Assembly (NCBI GenBank): GCA_028335825.1
Contig: JAIOKI010000001.1
Coordinates: 868,001-932,000, forward strand
Length of the DNA stretch: 64,000 nt
Source of the DNA: Nosema muscidifuracis
Lineage: Eukaryota > Microsporidia > Nosematidae
Direction: 5' to 3'
In this document: positions 29,345-39,976 of the stretch, in pieces
Layout: each line of letters starts with the position of its first letter
Position numbering within the stretch: position 1 is the stretch's first letter
The notes under the pieces: model-generated
What the model was told of the DNA's origin: nothing
The model's input: the letters and a program-made list of their open reading frames with translations, nothing else
Databases searched by the model: none
Position numbers and translations under genes: made by a program

Positions 29345-30475
29345 ATGCAAGATTCTCATTCCAATACAGACACTGCTCTTTTAGATCACCAATTAAAATA
29401 TTGCGCACAGATTCTTATTAAACTTAAGCGTAACCCGAATGCATTCCCTTTCTTAGAACCAGTTGATCCTATAAAGTATGGAATCCCTGATTACCCATTA
29501 AAAATCAAGTATCCAATGGACTTATCAACTATAAAAAAGAAATTGGATAATAGAATGTATACTAGTCCTGAAATGTTTGATTCAGATATTAGATTGATGT
29601 TTAATAATTGTTATACTTATAATCATTCATCTTCAGAAGTATATTTGTATGGTAAAAGACTTGAATCAGCTTATGATGAGTTATATTCTAATATGCCTAC
29701 TGAATTATCTAAGAAACGAAAAAAAGTTGATGTAGTTGTACCAGAGAGGGGTAAACATATTAAAAGAAATGTTCGATATAATGAGATGATGAATATTGAT
29801 GATTATGAATTCTGTGTAGATGTTATTAATGAAATATACAAATCTAAATATAAATCATTCACCTGGCCATTTTTTGAACCAGTAGATGAAAATTTATTAC
29901 CTCAATATTATGAGATAATAAAAACACCAGTAGATCTTAAAGGAATAAAAGATAAGTTAGATCAAAAAATATATCAGAATATAGATGAGTTTAGTACTGA
30001 TCTTAGACTTATAACAGAAAATTGTCATAAGTTTAATGATCAAGGATCAGAAGTTTATAGATGTGGATCTGAATTTGGAGAATTAGCTAATACTTTACTT
30101 AACAAATATGAACCTAAAGATATTAAAGGAAGAATAATTGAACTTAAGAAGAAGATTATGCAATATACTAAAGAAATTAAAGCTTTAGAAAATAAATTAA
30201 AAGATAAACATGATGGATCATCACTTACAATTAAGAATTATACTTTAAATGAAAGAATTGAATTAGGAAATAGAATATTAAATCTTAATAAAATACAGAC
30301 TGATAATGTAGCTAAGATTATTCAAAAATATAGTGCAGGAGAATATGTTGAGAATAATGAAATAGAAGTTGATTTAAGGATTTTACCTGATAATGTGTAT
30401 GAAGAAATAGACAGTTATGTATCTAAAGTTGAGATAGGTATGGAAGAAGGGAAGGATGAGATATTAGGAATATGA
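29345..30475 (+). CDS. BDF1: BET-family double bromodomain protein
   Basis: 376 residues. Two bromodomains lie at about 15-115 (FPFLEPVDPIKYGIPDY, YPMDLSTIKKKL, NNCYTYNH) and 155-260 (WPFFEPVDENLLPQYYEIIK, TPVDLKGIKDKL, NCHKFN). Both keep the acetyl-lysine-binding Asn and the WPF-shelf type start, though the first has FPF. A coiled segment rich in Lys follows, and an extra-terminal (NET) domain at about 295-365 (LNERIELGNRILNLNKIQ, EIEVDLRILPDNVYEEI). This is the complete BET layout. Bdf1 recruits TFIID and remodelers to acetylated H4. With POB3, SPT4 and the SPT7-like gene, it is one of four chromatin/transcription genes in the block. Confidence 0.93.
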   Translation: MQDSHSNTDTALLDHQLKYCAQILIKLKRNPNAFPFLEPVDPIKYGIPDYPLKIKYPMDLSTIKKKLDNRMYTSPEMFDSDIRLMFNNCYTYNHSSSEVYLYGKRLESAYDELYSNMPTELSKKRKKVDVVVPERGKHIKRNVRYNEMMNIDDYEFCVDVINEIYKSKYKSFTWPFFEPVDENLLPQYYEIIKTPVDLKGIKDKLDQKIYQNIDEFSTDLRLITENCHKFNDQGSEVYRCGSEFGELANTLLNKYEPKDIKGRIIELKKKIMQYTKEIKALENKLKDKHDGSSLTIKNYTLNERIELGNRILNLNKIQTDNVAKIIQKYSAGEYVENNEIEVDLRILPDNVYEEIDSYVSKVEIGMEEGKDEILGI

Positions 30476-30812
30476 TAATTAAATTATTTTTCAGGTGTAT
30501 TTATTTTATTATTTTATATGTAATATTTTTTATATTGGATATTTTTTTATATTGTTGGTTTTATTGTTTGTGTATATTTTTTATCTTATCTATAATAATT
30601 TTGTTTATATAATTTATGCATATTTTTTCTATTTTTATTTTATTATTTATGTATATTTTTTATCTATAATAATTTTGTTTATATTATTTTTTATAATATA
30701 TCTCTAAGTAGATAATCTTAAGTATTTCATCCATTAAATAATTTTAATCTCTTTGTTTAAGAAATTTATTCTTTATTTTTATTTGTAATTCTCTAATATT
30801 TAACACCCTAAA
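30476..30812. other. T-rich spacer, nothing recognised
   Basis: Very T-rich on the plus strand with loose TTTATATTATTTTTTATA repeats. It leaves a 70-codon open frame of Phe, Tyr, Ile and Leu that I do not accept as a gene. The SPT4 start context (ACACCCTAAA) is at its right end. Confidence 0.6.
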
Positions 30813-31148
30813 ATGAAATCAGATTTCCCAACCCAACTTCCTACAAAACCCCGTGCATGTAAGACATGTTCAATAATATTATCTCAATCAAGTTTTAGAT
30901 CAAAAGGATGTCCTAATTGTACAACTGTATCTAAAGAATTAATTAGTGTATCAAGTAAATTTAAAGGACTTATTGGAATTGTAGATCCAGAAAATAGTTG
31001 GGTAAGTAAATGGCAAAGACTTGATACATATAAAAAAGGGTTGTATGCTATGACAGTAGAAGGGGATGTAGATGAAGAGACTGTTTGTGAATTTGAGAAG
31101 AGTGGGAAGATGTTTTATGATAGAAATGAGTCATTTAAATTAGAGTGA
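30813..31148 (+). CDS. SPT4: Transcription elongation factor Spt4
   Basis: 111 residues, normal length. Spt4 pairs with the NGN domain of Spt5 to form DSIF, which keeps RNA polymerase II processive. Zinc ligands C16, C19, C33 and C36 are in RACKTCSIIL and FRSKGCPNC. The region ISVSSKFKGLIGIVDPENSW followed by VSKWQRLDTYKKGLYAMTV is the conserved core. Start motif ACCC lies six bases before the ATG. Its neighbour BDF1 and nearby POB3 also act in transcription through chromatin. Confidence 0.95.
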   Translation: MKSDFPTQLPTKPRACKTCSIILSQSSFRSKGCPNCTTVSKELISVSSKFKGLIGIVDPENSWVSKWQRLDTYKKGLYAMTVEGDVDEETVCEFEKSGKMFYDRNESFKLE

Positions 31149-31437
31149 AGGAATATTTTAAATAAAAGTGTGGTGTGTTATTATATAGTATATTATATTT
31201 ATGATATAGTATATTAAAATATTATATTTATTATATAGTATATTTATTATATAGTATATTTATTATATAGTATATTTATTATATAGTATATTTATTATAT
31301 AGTATATATTATATTATATGATATAAAATAATAAATTAAATTATATTTATTATATAATAAAAATCTTATATAAAAAAAAATATTATATAATAAAATCCTA
31401 TATAAATTATAACATATTTTTTAAAAAACCCCCTCAC
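31149..31437. repeat. 16-base tandem repeat
   Basis: At 31223-31310, TATATTTATTATATAG is repeated about five and a half times almost perfectly, flanked by looser copies. Confidence 0.9.
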
Positions 31438-31833
31438 ATGGATAAAATAATTCTAGAAGATATTAATGATGTACTTAAAAGAGAGAAATTATTTAAAAAA
31501 TCTGCACTTAAATATTTACAAACAGTAGAATATAAAAAACCAGATGAATTTTTTAAATCTCCTTTATTAAGAACACAGAAAGAATTAGATGATCTTGAAA
31601 AAGAATATGTAGACGTAGACAATAATAAGAAAATACAAATAAATGAAAAAAAAATATCTAAAAAAATAAAAACAGAAGAAGATTCAGATAGTGAAATAGA
31701 ATATGAACCAGAATTATCAAGAAAAGAAAGACAATCTAAAAATAAGAAAAAATATCCATCATATCTTACTAAAGGTAAAAAAAGGAGAGAAGTTAAAAAA
31801 AGACAAAAATCTAAAAGAAGAAGAAGAAATTAA
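31438..31833 (+). CDS. Small highly basic protein, probably nuclear
   Basis: 131 residues. The N-terminal half is mixed-charge helical (LEDINDVLKREKLFKKSALK); the middle has an acidic stretch (EEDSDSEIEYEPEL). The C-terminus is strongly basic (GKKRREVKKRQKSKRRRRN) and could serve as a nuclear or nucleolar targeting signal. Several ribosome-biogenesis proteins look like this, but no family is recognised. ACCCCCTCAC abuts the ATG, so the gene is likely real. Confidence 0.6.
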   Translation: MDKIILEDINDVLKREKLFKKSALKYLQTVEYKKPDEFFKSPLLRTQKELDDLEKEYVDVDNNKKIQINEKKISKKIKTEEDSDSEIEYEPELSRKERQSKNKKKYPSYLTKGKKRREVKKRQKSKRRRRN

Positions 31834-31922
31834 ATTTTTTGATTTTTAGAATTCATTTGTTCTTTCTTGAAATATCTTTTTTAACTAATAAAAAAAAATA
31901 ATTTAATAAATCAGTTTAATTT

Positions 31923-32414
31923 ATGGAAAATAGAATGAAGAGTTTTATAAATACAAGTGTTAATGATACAATGGTAGTAGAACGTATATATAGATGTTTA
32001 GTAAAAGGAAGAGTATCATTATGTGTAATTTTTAATGCTAAACATATATATGATAAATATTTATTAAAAAAACAATTATGTGCTCAACAAATTCAAAACT
32101 CATTTCTTGTATTCATTTGTTGTGCAATTATATCATCAAAATTGTATATGGACTGTTCTTATACAAATGAGTCATGGACAGAAATATGTCATTTCCCTGT
32201 TTGGCATATTAATAGAATAGAGAATAAAATATTAAAAGAGATAGATTATGATGTTTATCTTCCATATAAAAATATTGAAATATTATATTATGAATATGGA
32301 ACTCCACATGAAGTTAAATCTCTTATTAGAAATAATAAAGTATGTACTAGAAAGAAGAAGAAGAATTTTTTAAAGAATTTTATGAAAATGATTTTATGTA
32401 TAGGAGGAGTTTAA
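31923..32414 (+). CDS. Cyclin, PHO80/PCL-like
   Basis: 163 residues. The central region fits the first cyclin box of Pho80-type cyclins: KRKQ-like AQQIQNSFLVFICCAIISSK, then a loop and WHINRIENKILKEIDYDVYL, corresponding to the family's AxxxASKFxxD...NxxExxFLxxxDF(N)L. There is no second cyclin fold, as in Pho80. Such cyclins bind a Pho85-type CDK. It starts about 90 bases after the upstream gene and lacks the CCC motif, so it may share a transcript or use another signal. Family assignment is by pattern and moderately sure. Confidence 0.6.
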   Translation: MENRMKSFINTSVNDTMVVERIYRCLVKGRVSLCVIFNAKHIYDKYLLKKQLCAQQIQNSFLVFICCAIISSKLYMDCSYTNESWTEICHFPVWHINRIENKILKEIDYDVYLPYKNIEILYYEYGTPHEVKSLIRNNKVCTRKKKKNFLKNFMKMILCIGGV

Positions 32415-32857
32415 AGAAGATGAATTATATTTATAAAATATGTAAGGTGATTTATATTAAAATTAAGATATAATATTAAATTTTATTAAGTTTTTTTATT
32501 TGATAAGTAAAATTATTTTGTCTATTTTTTAATATAGTGTTTTATCTTTCCTTTATTATATCCCATTATTTAATAGTAATATCTCATTTTCTAATACAGT
32601 GTTTTATCTTTCCTTTATTAAATATTCTACTTAATAACTAACTTATTTAATATTCCATTATTTAATATCCTACTTATTAAATATTCTACTTAATAACTAA
32701 CTTAATAAATATTCCATTTATTATATAACATTATTTAATATATAATATTTCATTTTCTAATACAGTGTTTTATCTTTCCTTTATTAAATATCCTATTTAA
32801 TAAATAACATTATTAAATATTCCATTATTAAATATCACAAATAAAATTAGCCCTTTC
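32415..32857. repeat. AT-rich repeats with a recurring 22-base unit
   Basis: AGTGTTTTATCTTTCCTTTATTA occurs three times (about 32536, 32599 and 32764), separated by units close to TTTAATATCCTACTTATTAAATA. No gene is seen. Confidence 0.8.
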
Positions 32858-33514
32858 ATGAATGAAGATACAATTTTGGAAAAAGGAGAAGTTAACAAAT
32901 TCTTTAAAAATATTAAACAATTATCAAGTAATAATACATGCTCTGATTGTAAAAGATCATCCCCAATATGGGTAACAATTACATATTCTTTATTTATTTG
33001 TTCTGATTGTGCATCTAAACATAGAGAAATGGGTGTAAAAAAAAGTAAAGTAAAATCTACTTTATTAGATAAATGGAATCTTGGAGAAATACGTAGAGTT
33101 TATGTAGGAGGAAATAAAAGAGGACATCGTCTTGGTGAAGAAAAAGATCTTCGTATTAAATATGAAGAAGCTGAGTGGTATATAAATGAGATAGATAAAT
33201 TAGTAGATGAGAGTATAAAAAATGAAGAAGGTAAATCTTTCTTAAATAATTTAGATAAATTAAGTTCTAATAAATCTGTTATAGTTAATAATGAAATTAA
33301 GGAAGTACCTCTTCCTAAATTTGGAGATGATTCTTGTATAGTAGAAGAGAAAAAAAATTTAAAGAGTGATAATACTAAAAAAATAAAACCAGTAGATATT
33401 TTTGTTATAAAAAAGAAGAGCACACCTGTTTTATCTAAAAATAAAAATTATGAAATTGATGATGAATTTAGAGGAAGTAGATTGGGATTTAGTTCAGATG
33501 TTAATAGAAAATAA
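32858..33514 (+). CDS. ArfGAP, Glo3/ArfGAP2-like
   Basis: 218 residues. ArfGAPs switch off the Arf GTPase at COPI vesicles. The zinc finger is C28-x2-C31-x16-C48-x2-C51 (CSDCKRSSPIWVTITYSLF then CSDC), followed by the arginine finger in ASKHREMGV (R56) and SKVKSTLLDKWNLGEIRRVYVGGN. The rest is charged and of low complexity. The last residues GSRLGFSS resemble the short C-terminal motifs of Glo3. The finger alone defines the activity; placement with Glo3 over Gcs1 is a guess. GCCC lies just before the ATG. Confidence 0.88.
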   Translation: MNEDTILEKGEVNKFFKNIKQLSSNNTCSDCKRSSPIWVTITYSLFICSDCASKHREMGVKKSKVKSTLLDKWNLGEIRRVYVGGNKRGHRLGEEKDLRIKYEEAEWYINEIDKLVDESIKNEEGKSFLNNLDKLSSNKSVIVNNEIKEVPLPKFGDDSCIVEEKKNLKSDNTKKIKPVDIFVIKKKSTPVLSKNKNYEIDDEFRGSRLGFSSDVNRK

Positions 33515-33768
33515 AGGAATTCTAGTTTTTTATATTTTGTATTTTTTTTATATATATTTTTTTATATTAGTTTTTATATTATTTTTATATTCTATTTATA
33601 TTATGGTTAAATTTTTATATTATATTTTTTTTATATTCTATTTTTATGCTAAATTTTTATTCTTTTTCATGTTAAATATTCATTTTTCCACTTTTCATTT
33701 TTCATGCTAAATTTTTATTCTTTCCATGCTAAATCTTTATTTTTTTTCTTATAAATTTTTTAACCCAT

Positions 33769-34152
33769 ATGAAGCAACTTTCAAATTTATGCAAAGCCAT
33801 AAACAACGCATCTAGAGCAGGAAAGAGACAATTACTTCTTAGAGAGAGTAATAACATAACCAGAGAATTTCTTAAACAGATGCTTAAACATGGATATATT
33901 ACTAAATATTCATTCATTGATGATAAGAGAAAAGGTAAGACTATAGTTTGGTTGAATGGAAGATTAAACAAATGTGGAGTTATTTGTCCCAATTATAAGG
34001 TAGATCTTAGTCATATTGAGAATTATAGATCTAGTTTATTACCAGCTAGACAATTTGGACATGTTCTTTTTAATACTGATAAAGGTATGTTAGATCATAA
34101 TGAATGTATCAGTAATAATTTAGGAGGAAGTATTTTAGGATTCTTTTATTAA
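33769..34152 (+). CDS. RPS22: 40S ribosomal protein uS8 (S15A/S22)
   Basis: 127 residues, normal length (130 in yeast). uS8 binds the central domain of 18S rRNA. It is conserved throughout: [19 protein letters not shown], then [51 protein letters not shown] and the ending [14 protein letters not shown] lies directly before the ATG. Confidence 0.96.
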   Translation: MKQLSNLCKAINNASRAGKRQLLLRESNNITREFLKQMLKHGYITKYSFIDDKRKGKTIVWLNGRLNKCGVICPNYKVDLSHIENYRSSLLPARQFGHVLFNTDKGMLDHNECISNNLGGSILGFFY

Positions 34153-34554
34153 ATAATTTATTATTAAAATATAAATATTCGTTATTTAAAATTTTATTAA
34201 GAATAATTATTTGTTATTAAGGATAAATTATAATTGTTTTATAGATATCTTTAATAAATTATCATTATTTGATTTATAAGATAATTATTTATTTATAGAT
34301 ATTTTATATATAAAAATTCATCATCAACATCAAATTAATAAAGATAAATTATCAACAACAAATTAATAAAAATAAATTCCTTATATTGAATTTTCAATGA
34401 AATTAATAAAGATAAATTATCAACAACAAATTAATAAAGATAAATTCTATATATTTAATTATTATTTATATATTAAATATTCAATAAAATGTATAAAAAG
34501 AATAATATTTTTTTCATTTCTATTAAATTTTCTAATTTTAAATTTTTTTACCCC
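34153..34554. repeat. AT-rich repeats, ATTAATAAAGATAAATTATC type
   Basis: At 34325-34450 the unit CAACAAATTAATAAAGATAAATT recurs about four times. An ATG at 34489 opens the next frame but lies before the CCCC motif at 34551-34554, which marks the real POB3 start. Confidence 0.65.
34551..34554 (+). promoter_or_regulatory. CCCC start-site motif of POB3
   Basis: TTTTACCCC directly abuts the ATG at 34555, 66 bases inside the longest frame; the extra upstream residues would be Phe/Asn/Lys-rich and unlike the family. Confidence 0.65.
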
Positions 34555-35808
34555 ATGGAAGTTTTAACAATAGAAAACTGTTTTTTGAAAAATGAAAAAA
34601 TTATTATGAAACTTGCTGATGATGGTATAGCTATTAAACCTCAAGAAGGAGATATTATTACTATAAAAAAAGATGAAATAAAAGATATTGAAATGTTTAG
34701 AGGTACATTAGGTGTAAATTTAAGAATATATGAAAATAATTTATTTTTTGTTAATGGTATAGGTGAGAATCATATTGATGAAATTATTAAAATATGTAAT
34801 GATTGTTATAAAATAAATGTTTATATGAAAGAATTAGAAATTAATAATATTGGATATGGTGATCTTGGAGTAAATGGAAAAGGTTTTATAGAATTTAATA
34901 ATGAAAAGACTATTTTAGATATTCCTATTAAAAATATTGAATGTATAGCAGATATAAGAAATGAAATATCAGTTAAATTTGATAACGTTGAAATTAGATT
35001 TGTAACTACTAAAGAATGTATTAATGAAATAAAAGATGCTTGTAATAATAATATTGAAGAAGATTTATTAACTTTTGAAGCTATTACTATGGTATATCCT
35101 AGAGGAAAAAATAATTTTAAATTATATAAAGATTATTTTAGAATTATTGGATATAGTTATGATCATAAAATATATTATAAGAATGTAAGTGAAATATACT
35201 ATTTAGATAAAAATTATGTTACTGAAAATGAAAAATATGTTATTTTATCTTTAGATGCACCAATAAAACAAGGTCTTACAAAATATTATCTTGTAGTGAT
35301 AACATTTGGAGTAGAAGAAGTAGATATAGATGTTAATGATTCAAGATTAGAAAAAAGATATAATGGTTTACTTTCTGAAGTATTTATAAATATTTTTGAA
35401 AAACTTACTACACTTAAATCAATAACAAGTAAATTTACTACAAGTGATAAGAGACGTGGACTTAAGTGTACTTTTAAGGCATATGAAGGACAAATTTATC
35501 CTTTGACTGGATGTCTTATATTTTTACCAAGATCACTAAAGATAAATCTTAAAGATATTTTTAGTGTAGAATTTAGTAGAATAAATGTAAGTTCTTTACA
35601 AGCTAAAACATTTGATATGACAATATCAGCTGATTCTAATTATACTTTCAATGGATTGTATAAAGAAGATTTTGGTATTTTGGAAAGATATTTTACAGAA
35701 AATAATGTATCAATAAGAAGTGAAGTATTTGAAGAGGTTTTGAGTTCTGAAGAGAGTGTCAGTGATTTGACTGATGATGATTTTATAGCAACTGATGATG
35801 AAATTTAA
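34555..35808 (+). CDS. POB3: FACT complex subunit Pob3 (SSRP1)
   Basis: 417 residues. With Spt16, Pob3 dismantles and rebuilds nucleosomes ahead of polymerases. The N-terminal dimerisation domain and the tandem PH-like middle domain are visible: IEMFRGTLGVNLRIYE, NNIGYGDLGVNGKGFIEF, PIKNIECIADIRNEISVKF; then MVYPRGKNNFKLYKDYFRII, YDHKIYYKNVSEIYYL, LSLDAPIKQGLTKYYLVV and, later, YEGQIYPLTGCLIFLPRSLK. An acidic tail (SSEESVSDLTDDDFIATDDE) ends the protein. It is shorter than yeast Pob3 (552) and has no HMG box, as in yeast. Confidence 0.9.
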   Translation: MEVLTIENCFLKNEKIIMKLADDGIAIKPQEGDIITIKKDEIKDIEMFRGTLGVNLRIYENNLFFVNGIGENHIDEIIKICNDCYKINVYMKELEINNIGYGDLGVNGKGFIEFNNEKTILDIPIKNIECIADIRNEISVKFDNVEIRFVTTKECINEIKDACNNNIEEDLLTFEAITMVYPRGKNNFKLYKDYFRIIGYSYDHKIYYKNVSEIYYLDKNYVTENEKYVILSLDAPIKQGLTKYYLVVITFGVEEVDIDVNDSRLEKRYNGLLSEVFINIFEKLTTLKSITSKFTTSDKRRGLKCTFKAYEGQIYPLTGCLIFLPRSLKINLKDIFSVEFSRINVSSLQAKTFDMTISADSNYTFNGLYKEDFGILERYFTENNVSIRSEVFEEVLSSEESVSDLTDDDFIATDDEI

Positions 35809-36975
35809 ATTATATTAATTATTTTTTTATATTAATTATGTTTTTATATGTTTTATTTTTATAGGTGATAGGTTATGTTATATTATTTTTTTTATATGTT
35901 TTATATTAATTATTTTTTTATAGGTGATAGTTTATGTTTTATAGGTGATGTTTTATATTAATTATTTTTAAATAGATATATTTTAATGATTCATATAAAA
36001 TAAGTTTTATAATCAGTTACTATAAAGATATTGAATTATTTAGGAATTGACTCTACAATTAATCTTTTTAAGATACTCTTATAATTGAACTAAATGTCAA
36101 TTTTTTAATTTAAAAATAGAGAATATATCCTTATATAAAATATTTATATAAATTACATAATCTTATATTAAGTTAAGTATTAATTTAAGCAAATATACAG
36201 GATTTAATATAGACAGATAAAATTGATTATATTTTTATTATATAAAAATCTTGACATCAATATTATTTAAGTAGTGTGAAGATAAATAAATATTAATAAT
36301 ATATAAGTATCTCTTTTGATATTATAATATCTCTTATATAAAGAACTTAATATAACCTCTTATAGTCTTATTTTATTAATAATTATGAATAAAATTAAAA
36401 TAGGTCTTTAATTTCTTATATTTAAAATATCATAAATATATTAAATTTTATATTAGAAATACATAAATATATTAAATTTTGTATTTAAAATACATAAATA
36501 TATTAATTTTTATAGTTGAAATATCATAAATATATTAAATTTTTTGTTAAATTAAAAATACTTAAGAAATATTATAAAATATACATTAGTATTAATGATA
36601 GGGAATATCTAATCATAAGATCTTGAATTTAAATACTTAAAATAAAAGTATATAAAAGAGCTTGATTAAATAGAATATCAAATTCTTTTTTCATAAATTA
36701 TTTATTTTTAAAATATTTATGTATTGACGTATAAGATATAGAAAAAATTAAAAAAATATTTTTAATTTATTACGTAAATAAATTAATTTTAAATTTTAAA
36801 TACATAAATAAATTAATTTTTATTTGAAATACATAAATAAATTAATTTTATATTTTAAATACTTTATTTATAAAATCTATATATAAAAAATATTTTAGAT
36901 TTATAAAATCTTATATAAAAAATTTTATATTTAAAATAATATTTTTAATTTATCATATAAAAATTTTTATACCCT
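35809..36975. repeat. Long AT-rich spacer with three local repeats
   Basis: At 35825-35975 TTTTATAGGTGATAG and TATATTAATTATTTTT alternate. At 36415-36545 a unit close to ATACATAAATATATTAAATTTT is present four times. At 36770-36865 ATACATAAATAAATTAATTTT occurs three times. No gene or remnant is seen. Confidence 0.65.
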
Positions 36976-37695
36976 ATGAATTCAATTTTTTTTGTATGTA
37001 TTCTAGCAATTGAAAATGAAAATATGAATTTTTATACAATTGAGAGATTTTCTAATGATAATAATTTTGATTTGAATACTTTTGGTTTCTGTCAATTTGA
37101 TTCATTTGATGGAATTAATATTTTAGAAGGAATCAGATTGAATGACGAGGAATTATTAAAATATGATAAATTTTATATATCAGAAATATTTGAATATCCT
37201 GGTATACAAAGAGTATATCATACTGGACTAGATAATAATAATGTATATTCTTCGTTATTATTTAATAACAAGATTTTTGATTTAAGTAGAATTGATCTTA
37301 TTAAGTTAGCTTACAAACTTAACATAATTATTAGATCTACTGATATTATAAAAAAAGAAATTATAGATAAATGTATATTTTTTGATCCTAAAAGAGATAT
37401 TAGTAGAAATTATATTTTATTTAATTTATTAGAATAATTTAGATATGAAGGTACAAATAGAAAAGAATATATGACTGTTTTTAAAGAAGCTTTAATATTT
37501 TTACTTAGAAAAATTTGTAAGAAAAATTATATAAAAAATAGTTTTGAAGATTTTTATAACACGGATATTGAAAATTTTTATTACGTTAACGATGAAATGT
37601 ATAAAAACTTTAAAATTATAAATGATACAATTCCATTTCCAATATTATTTTCATCTGAAGAAACTAAATTTATTGATATATTAAATATTAATTAA
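36976..37695 (+). pseudogene. Unrecognised secreted-type gene split by one in-frame stop
   Basis: Two open stretches, 36976-37434 and 37438-37695, are in the same frame and separated only by one TAA at 37435-37437. Read together they would be about 239 codons; read alone, the first is a 153-residue protein. It starts with a weak hydrophobic N-terminus (MNSIFFVCILAIE), possibly a signal peptide. The rest is hydrophilic and rich in Asn, Asp, Ile and Phe, with no family recognised. TACCCT lies directly before the ATG, so the start is a proper one. Either a recent nonsense change broke the gene, or the protein really ends at 153 residues, or this is a sequencing error. Confidence 0.55.
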
Positions 37696-38346
37696 TAAAT
37701 TCTAATATTTTACATATTAGATGTACTATAAAAATTTTATTGTACTATTTTTATTCTTATAAAATTTAAATTGAATTAAATATACTTATTTACATTGAAT
37801 TGAATGTACTTATTTATATTGAATTAAATATATTTATAAAAGTAATCTTATATAGGATAAATAACTAAAAGTATATTCTTAAATTTATTTCTATACAAAA
37901 AAGATTTATTAAGATGATTTTGTTGAGATTAACACTGGAAATTCAAATAGGAAATATTAAATAAGAGAAAAAATAAGAAATAATAAAAAAGTTTTGAATT
38001 TATTAATAAATAATATAGAGACTTATCTACCATATTTAATTTAGTAATCTTATATAAAAAAGACAAGGAATTAAAGTGTAAAAAACTTATTTTATTATAT
38101 TTTTTAAATCTTTTATTTTGATAGATTTTAATTTAAATAGTCATAATAATAGAATAATAAATGTAATATGATATCTCTGAAAAAATATAATTAATAAGAC
38201 CATTAAATTTTAAAACTCTTAATATTGCAAAAATGTATTATTAAATAAATATAAGTGCATAAAATAATTATAAATATAAAGACTAAGAAAAATAAAGATA
38301 ATTTATGATAATAAAAATACTTAGTGTCTCAATTTTAGAGTATAAA
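37696..38346. other. AT-rich spacer, nothing recognised
   Basis: No gene is visible. This is where the dense gene block gives way to the gene-poor region. Confidence 0.6.
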
Positions 38347-38540
38347 AACAGATCAGTAAATTAAATAATAATTAGAAATACGACAAAGAACCCTCAATTC
38401 GAAGATTGTAATCATTTATAAAACAGATCAGTAAATCAAATAATAATTAGAAATACGACAAAGAACCCTCAATTCGAAGATTGTAATCATTTATAAAACA
38501 GATCAGTAAATCAAATAATAATTATAAATACGACAGAATC
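38347..38540. repeat. 75-base tandem repeat, 2.6 copies
   Basis: Copies start at 38347, 38422 and 38497, the last one cut after about 40 bases. The unit begins AACAGATCAGTAAATCAAAT and contains GACAAAGAACCCTCAATTCG. Copies are nearly identical, so the array is young. It lies 80 bases beyond the stop of the broken family member. Confidence 0.95.
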
Positions 38541-38618
38541 TTATAGAGATGAAAAAACAAGGATTTTTAAAATTAATTTAGACACTTCTATATCACAGAA
38601 GAAAAAAATATTAATTTT

Positions 38619-39569
38619 TTATTCAATACTCAAAGTAAAATACGTCGATATAATCATTAAAGAAAGTGTCATTATAATAGCTGGTCTGATAATTATATTG
38701 TTCTTTTTATTATCCTGTAATCCTAAAACTACTAAAATAAAAAATAATAAAGTTGAGATTATTGACATAGACATCATAGAATAAAAAGTATACTGCTGAT
38801 AGTTCGATGGATTTTGGTTCATATTGTCATAACTAATAGAATCATAATAATTTCCAATATTATCAATATCTGGAAGATCAATATGATTTATATCTCGTTT
38901 AACAATAATTTTAGTGGAATCGTTTCTTTCAATATCTAAAGTTACATCAGAATCAATATTTGATATTTCAGTACTATTTGTTAATACTTTTACTCATAAT
39001 ATATTTTCAATTTCTGATACTCCCCATATAAAATCTTTATTTTTACAGTCTTTTATTAGTACTTTTTTCAGATAAAATTCTATACATTGAGACGAATTCA
39101 TACATCCATCTCTTAGATCATAAACTTCACATAATAATGTTCTGTAATCTTCTTGTGAATCACATAGTTTAATTAAACCACTATTGATATTTTTTACTGT
39201 CATTAATAATTTGTTATATGAATCAATAGGTACTAATTTTTTATCTTGAACTTTTTTATCAAGAAAAGCACAGTTAAGATATTCGTTAGTGAACCATAAA
39301 TTATCAAGATCGTATAAATCACATTCATAGTTAATTTTTACTTTATAAAATGAATTCCCTATACATTCTTGATTACAATTACACATTTTACGTGTAAAAT
39401 GAACAAGACATTTTGGTATTTTTTTTATAAGAGAACTTGGTATTTCTGCTTCATAATTATTTAGAGCACTAAGTTGAGAACAAGCTTCAGATGATTTTTC
39501 TAGATGTTTATTTCGCCAATTTTTAAATGCAGTTACTGAAAAATCTTCATTTTTGTTTGTGTTCTTCAT
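38619..39569 (-). pseudogene. Cys-rich two-helix family member 1, one in-frame stop
   Basis: Close relative of the intact member at 55632-56582. It reads in one frame from the ATG at 39569 (a TTG lies before it) to the end at 38619, about 316 codons, but a TGA at 38994-38996 replaces the glycine codon found in the intact copy (ENILGVK). Before it: FKNWRNKHLEKSSEACSQL, then PKCLVHFTRKMCNCNQEC and LLCEVYDLRDGC. After it: VKRDINHIDLPDID and two C-terminal hydrophobic helices. The only defect visible is the stop, so the loss is recent, or a shortened 192-residue form without membrane helices is made. ACCC precedes the ATG. Function unknown. Confidence 0.85.
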
Positions 39570-39729
39570 CAATAATTTGGGTTGATCGTATTTATTCTTT
39601 TATTAGTTTATTTTAATTTAAGATGAAATATATTAAAAATATGTTGTATATAAAAATAAACTAATTTAATTTGTTTAATATGAATCTTTTTATTTTTTAA
39701 TTATTCATTATAATGATAGATTATTTTTA

Positions 39730-39976
39730 ATTACAATAATAGGAACTTAACTTATAATTAATTTTGTAATGTCAATAATAGGAAATTAACTTATAATTTA
39801 TTTTTAATTTATAATAAAAAGAAATTAACTGATAATTTATTTTGTAATATCAATAATAGGAACTTTTTGATAATTTATTTTTAAATGTTAATAAATGGAA
39901 CTTAACTGATAATTTTTTTTGTAATGTCAATAAATGGAACTTAACTGATAATTTATTTTTAAATGTCAATAATACA
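39730..39976. repeat. 38-base tandem array upstream of family member 1
   Basis: About six imperfect copies of a unit containing AATGTCAATAATAGGAACTT and AACTGATAATTTATTTTT. It sits about 160 bases upstream of the start of member 1 and may lie within its 5' region. Confidence 0.8.

Noticed and set aside
30495-30707. 70-codon Phe/Tyr/Ile-rich frame after BDF1
   Set aside because: Low-complexity T-rich DNA, no start motif.
33450-33710. Frame overlapping the end of the ArfGAP gene
   Set aside because: Mostly T-rich spacer; overlaps a certain gene.
38347-38540. CRISPR-like array
   Set aside because: Direct tandem repeat without spacers, in a eukaryotic genome.
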